A DNA stretch of 64,000 nucleotides from Dictyobacter kobayashii. Lineage in GTDB: Bacteria > Chloroflexota > Ktedonobacteria > Ktedonobacterales > Ktedonobacteraceae. Under the pieces are notes generated by a model. It was given only the letters and a program-made list of their open reading frames with translations. It searched no databases and was not told the origin of the DNA. Made by a program: the position numbers and the translations under genes. The stretch spans positions 310,001 through 374,000 of the forward strand of contig NZ_BIFS01000002.1 in the NCBI RefSeq assembly GCF_003967555.1, in the 5' to 3' direction. Shown one piece after another: positions 58,263 to 64,000 of this stretch. Each line of letters starts with the position of its first letter. The stretch's first letter is position 1.

Positions 58263-58874
58263 ATGGTGCAGAATAGAAAAAGCACAACGAGCCAAGATAA
58301 GCAAGGATATCACAAAGGGGATGTTACAACTGAATACAAAATATTAACACCAGATCACTATGATAGATCTGAGTTGGTTTATGGCAGTGCAGAAAAGGAT
58401 TCTCAAATCAAGAACCAGGGCCAACTTGTACACTTGCCTGATCCTAAACTGCAAGATTTTCTTACAGACTGGTTACAAAGGATAGCACAACCCATATTAC
58501 AACCAGATCATTATCAGCATTATCATGAACTTATTGATCAGTACATTATTCCTGATTTAGGGGAAATTACGCTACAAAGCTTTCTTCCCCAACAGCTGCA
58601 ACAGTATTATCAACAAAAATACGCAGAAGGATATTCTGTTCAGATGGTTAACCATCTCCATCATATCCTTCATCAAGCCTTTACGGCGGCACTCAATTAC
58701 CGGCTCGTTGCAACAAACATCTGCGATGCTGTGAAACCTGATCGCCAGATACCAGATGCGACGCTCATGAGCCTATCACATCTTGATCATGAACGAGTTT
58801 GCCGCATACTCATTCGTATTGCAATGTATTTTGAGGAGGAAGACCATGAGAACATTTCAGCAAAAAGGCAATAA
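58263..58874 (+). CDS. Stand-alone tyrosine-integrase N-terminal (SAM-like core-binding) domain protein
   Basis: Residues about 65-160 have the four-helix core-binding pattern (FLTDWLQRIAQPILQPDHYQ, PDLGEITLQSFLPQQLQQYY, GYSVQMVNHLHHILHQAFTA, ATNICDAVKPDRQIP), as in the N-terminal part of phage integrases. The catalytic domain that should follow is missing. The gene ends 29 bp inside the next gene (serine recombinase start at 58846), so translation is probably coupled. It may be a truncated integrase, or a DNA-binding accessory protein of the recombinase. No N-terminal Arm-binding domain is recognised. Confidence 0.65.
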   Translation: MVQNRKSTTSQDKQGYHKGDVTTEYKILTPDHYDRSELVYGSAEKDSQIKNQGQLVHLPDPKLQDFLTDWLQRIAQPILQPDHYQHYHELIDQYIIPDLGEITLQSFLPQQLQQYYQQKYAEGYSVQMVNHLHHILHQAFTAALNYRLVATNICDAVKPDRQIPDATLMSLSHLDHERVCRILIRIAMYFEEEDHENISAKRQ

Positions 58875-60915
58875 CCATCATCAAAACACAGCCTGGGCAC
58901 GTATAGAGTACCGTACTGAAGCAGGACTTGGTATCTATGCGAGGCAAAGCACATTAGCTCAGGTAAAAAACTATCGCCAGTCAACCGAGATGCAAACGGA
59001 TGATTTAGTAGATATGGCCAAGCATCTCGGCTGGGATGAAGATCACATTATTCTCTTTACACAGGATTTAGCAAAGTCAGGAAAACTTCGTATCGACCAG
59101 CGTACCGGACTACGTTCTCTCATTGAAAGAATTGAGAAAGGAGAATTTAAAACCGTTCTTGTGTTCTTAGAAGATCGTCTCTTCAGAGATGAAACAGGTA
59201 TTCAATATAACATCTTCATTGATGTTTGCAAACGTCACAGCGTCCTTGTCGTTACGCCTCATATGACCTATGATTTCACTAATCCTTTCCATGTCAAACA
59301 ATTTCGCTGGAGATGCGAAGAAGCAGCAGACTATCTACGAGATTATGTCATTAATCGCTTACACGGAGCAAAAAATCGCATCAGTGAAAGTGGTAGGTTC
59401 GCAGGACGGTCCATTCCCATTGGCTTCATTATAGATAGAGAAACATCAATGATTGTTGATGGCAAAGTAGCGCCTAATCCCACCTATCGCAAGTTTATTC
59501 CTTATGAGCCACATGCACACATCGTTCGTTGGCTCTTTCAACGGTATTGGGAATTGGGGGGGAAAATACGCCCCCTTTGTCGAGAACTCCAACAACAACC
59601 CTTCGTCTTCCCTGACTTTGAGCCTGATGTTGATATAAGTAAGTATATTGCACTTTACCACCTCAAGCAAACAGCGGGAGGCTACCATATATCACGGCCA
59701 GGCTTAATGGGTCTCTTAACAAATGTTGCCTACATCGGATATTGGATACATTTAGGTGAAATCGTGAGTAAAAATAACCATCAGGCCATTGTGGAAGAGG
59801 ATTTGTTTTGGTACGCTTTTAGCCGTCTCTCCCCCTACACTATTACTGGCGAACGCAACGAGAAGAAAAAAGGCTACATTCGATATAGTAGAAAGGAACC
59901 CATCCCTGCACTCCTCAAAAATGTCATTGGATCACAAGAAGGTGGTCGCGTCTACGTATCCACTTCAGGACTTACCCACAAACCTATTTACGTCATTGAG
60001 GAACGAAACCAACGCCTTATATTGAAATATCATGCCGCCACTCCATGTCAAGAAATCGACGATCTCGTTGCAAGACGTCTGGTTGAACACATGAAACGAA
60101 CCAAACAATTTGAGCGCTATCAAGACTATGCAGCAGAATTACAGAAGGAACGCGACCAGATCGGAAAGAACATCAAACAACAGGTAGCTGAGATCGACAA
60201 ACAAATGGATGGGATACTTACTACGCTCTCTTTACCCAAAGATACATTACCAAAGAAACTCCGTGAAAAATTTGTCGCAAAATATACCCTGTTAGAAAAA
60301 CAAAAAGAGGAACTCGAAATCCAACAGGCAACGATACAGACCAATTCTCATGCCCAAAAACTGATGGAGTATTATTCATTGATCAATCGGATCGGTCAGC
60401 AATGGGAGCGCATCCCTTTTATACATAAACAAGCACTCGCAGATGCCCTTATCAAGCAGGTATACCTGGATGAAATGACTGGTCACTGGTTACGCATTGA
60501 GGTCGAATGGCTTGATCCACACTGGGGAATCGAACGCCTCTACATCTTCCGATCTGGTGGTGCACACAAGACATGGACCGATGAAGAAAATAACATCATC
60601 CATGATCTCTTCCTTAATACACCAAGAGAGGGCATTTTAGCCAAATTGCCGCGCCGCAGTTGGGTCGCTATTACGTTACAAGCTAGAAAGTTACACATTC
60701 ATCGCCAGAGGAATCTGATCAGCACCTGCGCCATTCCTCATACCCTCAGTATAGAAGATGTCACGTTCATGAAAGGTGCTGGCATCAATATGAACGAGAC
60801 ATCATGTCACAAATGGGAAAGCCGGCACCTACGGTTGCCATCAGTCCTACTGGCCCCGGGGCAAAAATGGCCACCGTGCCCCCCATTGGAACATCACCGT
60901 TTTCCGCGCCCATAA
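58846..60915 (+). CDS. Large serine recombinase with a non-native C-terminus
   Basis: Start ATG 58846 has GAGGAGG 6 nt upstream; the frame upstream (from 58783) is not supported. About 689 residues. The resolvase domain has the catalytic Ser in IYARQSTLAQV (S35), QTDDLVDMAKHLGW, and VFLEDRLFRDETGI (the Arg-containing active-site loop). The recombinase domain follows (IPIGFIIDRETSM; RWLFQRYWELGGKIRPLCRE), a ribbon-like segment without clear Cys ligands, then a coiled coil (about 425-520). The last 30-odd residues (about from MNETSCHKWES) are encoded antisense to an alcohol dehydrogenase relic, so the true end is probably lost at about 60820. The enzyme would catalyse integration/excision of an element whose ends are not identified here. 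Confidence 0.82.
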   Translation: MRTFQQKGNNHHQNTAWARIEYRTEAGLGIYARQSTLAQVKNYRQSTEMQTDDLVDMAKHLGWDEDHIILFTQDLAKSGKLRIDQRTGLRSLIERIEKGEFKTVLVFLEDRLFRDETGIQYNIFIDVCKRHSVLVVTPHMTYDFTNPFHVKQFRWRCEEAADYLRDYVINRLHGAKNRISESGRFAGRSIPIGFIIDRETSMIVDGKVAPNPTYRKFIPYEPHAHIVRWLFQRYWELGGKIRPLCRELQQQPFVFPDFEPDVDISKYIALYHLKQTAGGYHISRPGLMGLLTNVAYIGYWIHLGEIVSKNNHQAIVEEDLFWYAFSRLSPYTITGERNEKKKGYIRYSRKEPIPALLKNVIGSQEGGRVYVSTSGLTHKPIYVIEERNQRLILKYHAATPCQEIDDLVARRLVEHMKRTKQFERYQDYAAELQKERDQIGKNIKQQVAEIDKQMDGILTTLSLPKDTLPKKLREKFVAKYTLLEKQKEELEIQQATIQTNSHAQKLMEYYSLINRIGQQWERIPFIHKQALADALIKQVYLDEMTGHWLRIEVEWLDPHWGIERLYIFRSGGAHKTWTDEENNIIHDLFLNTPREGILAKLPRRSWVAITLQARKLHIHRQRNLISTCAIPHTLSIEDVTFMKGAGINMNETSCHKWESRHLRLPSVLLAPGQKWPPCPPLEHHRFPRP

Positions 60916-61150
60916 ACCCGGTGGAGAGCATATCCGCGCAATAAACGGCCATCTCATCAGGTACGCTGGCGGGAATGTGAACCATATTTGCATCGGCTTC
61001 ATTCACGTGAAAGTATTCGGCAAATACTCCATCCTTCGTATTAGAGAATTTCCAGCCACCTAGCGGGCCAGATGACTGCGATGAATGGCTAGCTTGTGGG
61101 GCCGGATCACCCCAATCAGGTGTGATCGCGCCTACGACTACTAGGTTTCT
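60824..61150 (-). pseudogene. Zinc-dependent alcohol dehydrogenase fragment
   Basis: Reading leftward, VVVGAITPDWGDPAPQASHS, then GGWKFSNTKDGVFAEYFHVN, MVHIPASVPDEMAVYCADM, GFMGAENGDVPMGGTVAIFA, and GPVGLMATVGA match the middle of MDR-type Zn alcohol dehydrogenases. Both ends are missing: the sequence changes abruptly near 60824 (serine recombinase side) and above 61150. The fragment includes the structural and NAD-binding GxGPVG part. The preserved frame over 110 residues suggests a fairly recent disruption. Confidence 0.75.
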
Positions 61151-61404
61151 CCATGAAACCTACCTGACCAAGAGATTTCATCACAAAAACTTTCATCTGC
61201 TTGCCTTTCTTTTATTTTCCGTCTCCTAAAAGAGAAGCATGTCAGGTCTTGCTCTCAATCTCGTTACAATAGGTGGCCATTTCTTCACAAATGCTTCTCA
61301 ATTTTGTAGATTTATTGAATATAGTAAAAATATCGCTATTACATTCCATGAGCAAAATATTGAGGAATTATTATGGAGGAAACAGACAATCACGCCCACG
61401 CGTA

Positions 61405-61674
61405 TTATCTACCAAACCGCTGAGCATTACGTGCGCGTCTGGTAGCTTCTTCTGCGCTCCTGCTCCTCGCCGGGGCGTTCGTCTCAAGAGAATTGAGCAG
61501 CGTCCTTGAAGCCTCGGTTATCGCTTCAACGGCCACCTGGAAGGCAGCTTCATTGGCCTTCGATGGCTTTTGAAAACCGCTCACTTTACGCACAAATTGT
61601 AATGCCGCCAGCTGAATCTCTTCCTCAGTCACAGCCGGCTCAAAGTTGAAGAGCGGCTTGATGTTTCTACACAT
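61405..61674 (-). CDS. DUF2277 family protein
   Basis: The 89-residue protein starts MCRNIKPLFNFEPAVTEEEI and continues QLAALQFVRKVSGFQKPSKA, NEAAFQVAVEAITEASRTLL, PARSRSAEEATRRA, the typical full-length DUF2277 pattern. Start ATG 61674 with GAGGTAACAGG close upstream; the frame extends to 61719 without support. This small conserved family is common in actinobacteria and Chloroflexota; its function is unknown. Confidence 0.9.
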   Translation of the reverse strand: MCRNIKPLFNFEPAVTEEEIQLAALQFVRKVSGFQKPSKANEAAFQVAVEAITEASRTLLNSLETNAPARSRSAEEATRRARNAQRFGR

Positions 61675-61971
61675 ACCTGTTACCTCACTATGCTCAAACC
61701 CCACGAACAACAGATACAATGGCCTGGCTATGGCCGCTCCATTGCCGTGAAAGAGTGGCTTGTATGCTTAATGTCCAACAATACAAATGTCATCCCAGAG
61801 TGTCCATCTGCTTCTCTCGTCTTAATCAGGAAGCAGAGCATGGATATGTATTCTTCCACACTTGAGCCAAAACGGAAAAATCATGTTTAAACAAGCGGGG
61901 AAATCACTAGCCTCATTGCAGAATTTATAAAAGGAGGTAGCAGGGCTCGGCTCAAAGGCAAAATGTTGCTC

Positions 61972-62970
61972 TTATCTTTGTACAGGAACCAGCCCCGCTG
62001 TGAAAAACTTTGCTACCCGATCAACATAGACAGTACCCATACGCTGAAACGATTCGATATGATTTGCTCCAGATACCAGCCAGGTATAGACATCTGCGTG
62101 GCGTGTATCCATGGCCGCGCTTGCCAGTTCATGCATATTATCTGGCGGGACCACTGTATCAGCTGTTCCCTGGATAAATAAGATTGGGCGTGGAGCAATC
62201 TCTGCCACCACATCCACTGGACGTACGGTATCGTAGTTGATGCCATAGAGCGCACGAATAGACTCCAGGACGCCAGGGAGAAACAGGGAAGGAACATTGG
62301 ATTCCTTGAGCAGCGGTACAATGGCGGCAAACGCGCTATCGGTTACTATAGCTCGCAGCGCAGGTTCGTGCGCGGCTGCCAGCAGCATCGTCGCGCCCCC
62401 CATCGAATCGCCCCACCCTCCAATAAAACGCGGTCGCCCCAATTCTGGATAAGGTAATGAGCCGGAGTGCAGAAAATCAACTGCTCCCAATACGTCACGC
62501 TGCTCAAAATAGCCCATTGATAAGGGCGCGGGAGCAGATTGACCATGGCCGCGCAGATCAATGTCTAAAATGGCGAAACCACGGCGAGCCAGGTCCGCAC
62601 TAAGACCTAGCAGCAAAGGGGAGGCTCGATTGGAATGTAGACCATGGACGAGAATGAGCGTGCGCTCAGTAGTTAGATGCCCGTCAGCCAGCACACCAGG
62701 AATAAACCACCCCCTTATCTTCAAATGATCCTCCCGGCTTGGGAAGGTAACATCGCGGAAGGCGAGATTGAATGCCGCTGGCGTCTGCGTCACTGGTAGT
62801 GGCGCTACAAAAACTACCCGCATGGCAACATACATAGAGATGCTGACATATACCAGGCTGAGCAAAAAGAAAATGAGAAATAGTCTGCGCACAAGTTCAG
62901 AGATGCGTAGCCTATACTTCATAGCTGGCTGCAGCTGTACGCTGGATAAAATTGTGGTTGGAGATTTCAT
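61972..62970 (-). CDS. Membrane-anchored alpha/beta hydrolase
   Basis: About 332 residues if ATG 62970 is the start (ATG 63045 and ATG 62922 are alternatives; none has a strong ribosome site). An N-terminal TM helix (LFLIFFLLSLVYVSISMYVA) precedes the hydrolase: oxyanion region LILVHGLHSNRA, the nucleophile elbow GGWGDSMGGAT (Ser), an Asp in the IQGTADTVVPP segment, and the His in SGANHIESF. The family (BAAT/peptidase S9-like) cleaves esters or peptides; the substrate is unknown. The catalytic triad is complete. An acyltransferase gene lies upstream in the same direction. Confidence 0.82.
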   Translation of the reverse strand: MKSPTTILSSVQLQPAMKYRLRISELVRRLFLIFFLLSLVYVSISMYVAMRVVFVAPLPVTQTPAAFNLAFRDVTFPSREDHLKIRGWFIPGVLADGHLTTERTLILVHGLHSNRASPLLLGLSADLARRGFAILDIDLRGHGQSAPAPLSMGYFEQRDVLGAVDFLHSGSLPYPELGRPRFIGGWGDSMGGATMLLAAAHEPALRAIVTDSAFAAIVPLLKESNVPSLFLPGVLESIRALYGINYDTVRPVDVVAEIAPRPILFIQGTADTVVPPDNMHELASAAMDTRHADVYTWLVSGANHIESFQRMGTVYVDRVAKFFTAGLVPVQR

Positions 62971-63088
62971 AGTGAAAAAATGGTACCTTGTTTGCGATAC
63001 AAAAGGTGCCCGGCTAAAGCTGTACGCTAACGACAGCTGTATCATACGCTATCGCCAGTATTTTAGTCAAGCCATGCTTGACTATGGT

Positions 63089-64000
63089 CTAGCTTTTATT
63101 TGCAGTGCTAGCTAATATCTTTTTGTTCTGTACCTTCATACCGAACAATAGGCGTAGCATACGGATACGTCGCACAAGCAGCTCGTATACTAGTAGAGTT
63201 AAGGTCAGGGAGATACTGCTGAGTAAGATGAATTTTAGTGGAATATTTTCACTCCACCCTTTGATAAAAAATGCGCTGATTACAATAATTGGATAATGCA
63301 CAATATAGAAAGGCAAGGCCGCTTCATTGGCATAAAGCAGCAAGCGATTGCTGAAATTTATAAAGCGCAATGCTATGTATAAAGCCAGAGCAAGCAGAGA
63401 CCAGACTATCAACCCACGTAAAATCTGGTAGCATATGTAGCCAATTGAATAATAAGGGCTTGCTTCCCAGCGGGCAACATATCCAGCAATATAAAACAGT
63501 AACACCAGAAAAATGCATACGCTTCCTATCAGCAACATAAGACCCTTTTCAGATCTGATGGCCTGCTCGAAACGTGTGTCGGAAGCCAGAATATATCCAT
63601 AAATGAAGCAGATCACCCAGGTGCAACAATCCGCCCAGTTCTGGTATCCAGGAAATGGTGCGCGCAGGATGATCTGCATAAAAACTATAGGAATCGCGAA
63701 CAGCAGCAGAGCACCGCGCTTTTCACACACGCTAGCAAGTTTGCACATGAAGCTCCGTCCTGCTTCCCGCCTGAGTAATATGAGCAAAGGAAGTGTTGCG
63801 GCCGAGATTAGAAACAGAAAAGCCAGAAACCAGAGATGAAACGAAACAGTTGCTAACCAGCGCAGATTCCAATCAATGTGCAGGTTAGTAAAAAAGTATG
63901 GCACGAACTGGACAAAGTTACCTTTATAAAGTGCAAGTCTGAGCTCCTCGAAATATGCCTCGACGGGTGAGAGGAGTAACACACCGACTAAGAATGGGAT
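63089..64000 (-). CDS. Acyltransferase 3 family membrane protein (partial, 5' end outside window)
   Basis: 303 residues are visible and the frame is open to the right edge (IPFLVGVLLLSPVEAYFEEL), so the N-terminus is missing. There are several TM helices (HLWFLAFLFLISAATLPLLI, GLMLLIGSVCIFLVLLFYIA, SLLALALYIALRFI, LLYANEAALPFYIVHYPIIV), and the motif HLWFL with the late FYIVHYPIIV matches acyltransferase-3 proteins (OatA-like). The family transfers acyl groups to carbohydrates or lipids at the membrane. The essential N-terminal His motif lies outside the window. Confidence 0.85.
   Translation of the reverse strand: MPFLVGVLLLSPVEAYFEELRLALYKGNFVQFVPYFFTNLHIDWNLRWLATVSFHLWFLAFLFLISAATLPLLILLRREAGRSFMCKLASVCEKRGALLLFAIPIVFMQIILRAPFPGYQNWADCCTWVICFIYGYILASDTRFEQAIRSEKGLMLLIGSVCIFLVLLFYIAGYVARWEASPYYSIGYICYQILRGLIVWSLLALALYIALRFINFSNRLLLYANEAALPFYIVHYPIIVISAFFIKGWSENIPLKFILLSSISLTLTLLVYELLVRRIRMLRLLFGMKVQNKKILASTANKS

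Noticed and set aside
61690..61890. 66-codon plus-strand frame upstream of the alpha/beta hydrolase region
   Set aside because: No ribosome site and no recognised domain; it lies in the upstream region of the DUF2277 gene.

Overview
The window looks like a piece of a large Ktedonobacteria-type (Chloroflexota) genome. This is inferred from family content: STAND and BTAD/SARP-type regulators with TPR arrays, XRE-TPR regulators with the FDAGPDG...RPGQVIRHFR signature, many insertion sequences, and moderate GC with AT-rich spacers. No rRNA, tRNA or CRISPR array was recognised. Most of the window is accessory or mobile DNA rather than a conserved housekeeping block.

Left part (1-17.4 kb). A STAND-ATPase/TPR regulator runs off the left edge. 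It is followed by a graveyard of toxin-antitoxin-like genes (nucleotidyltransferase, an internally deleted second copy, HicB). Next comes a beheaded element encoding a DDE transposase joined to a tyrosine recombinase. An IS21-family copy (7332-9625) separates that element from an RNA polymerase beta-prime (rpoC) paralogue that has lost its N-terminus. A broken membrane-anchored BTAD-type regulator, a MITE-like inverted repeat, a small secreted protein and a complete IS630-type element with TA duplication follow.

Middle (17.5-49.5 kb). After an NB-ARC/TPR regulator comes a type I Wadjet anti-plasmid operon, jetABCD (26996 down to 20422), whose jetD is split by a one-base loss in a G run. Then come a ClpX-type zinc-finger protein, a PHP phosphoesterase and an XRE-TPR regulator with a duplicated HTH. 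A glycine-rich acidic small protein sits with a PIMT-like methyltransferase (possible RiPP-like pair, separated by a hairpin). A relic of a VirD4/TraG coupling protein, a BTAD regulator and an FMN hydroxy-acid oxidase follow. A short operon encodes a nucleotidyltransferase, an MBL-Rieske protein and a cupin-like protein. The rest of this part holds an EEP nuclease-fold protein, a methyltransferase, a membrane-anchored protein and a CheY-like receiver.

Right part (49.6-64 kb). A leftward group encodes a ubiquitin-like (YukD-type)/WD40 membrane protein, a glutamine-amidotransferase-fold protein lacking its catalytic Cys, a two-TM protein and an EamA transporter with a C-terminal winged helix. 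Its upstream region carries four DnaA-box-like 9-mers at a 20-21 bp period. Then come the second IS21 copy (55851-58143, AAAG duplication), a lone tyrosine-integrase N-terminal domain coupled to a large serine recombinase whose tail runs into an antisense alcohol dehydrogenase relic, a DUF2277 protein, an alpha/beta hydrolase and a partial acyltransferase.

A recurring feature is that eight otherwise coherent reading frames are broken by a single missing G/C in a short G/C run. This is either an assembly artefact or unusual decay, and it affects whether several genes (jetD, istA, the BTAD and XRE-TPR regulators) should be called pseudogenes.
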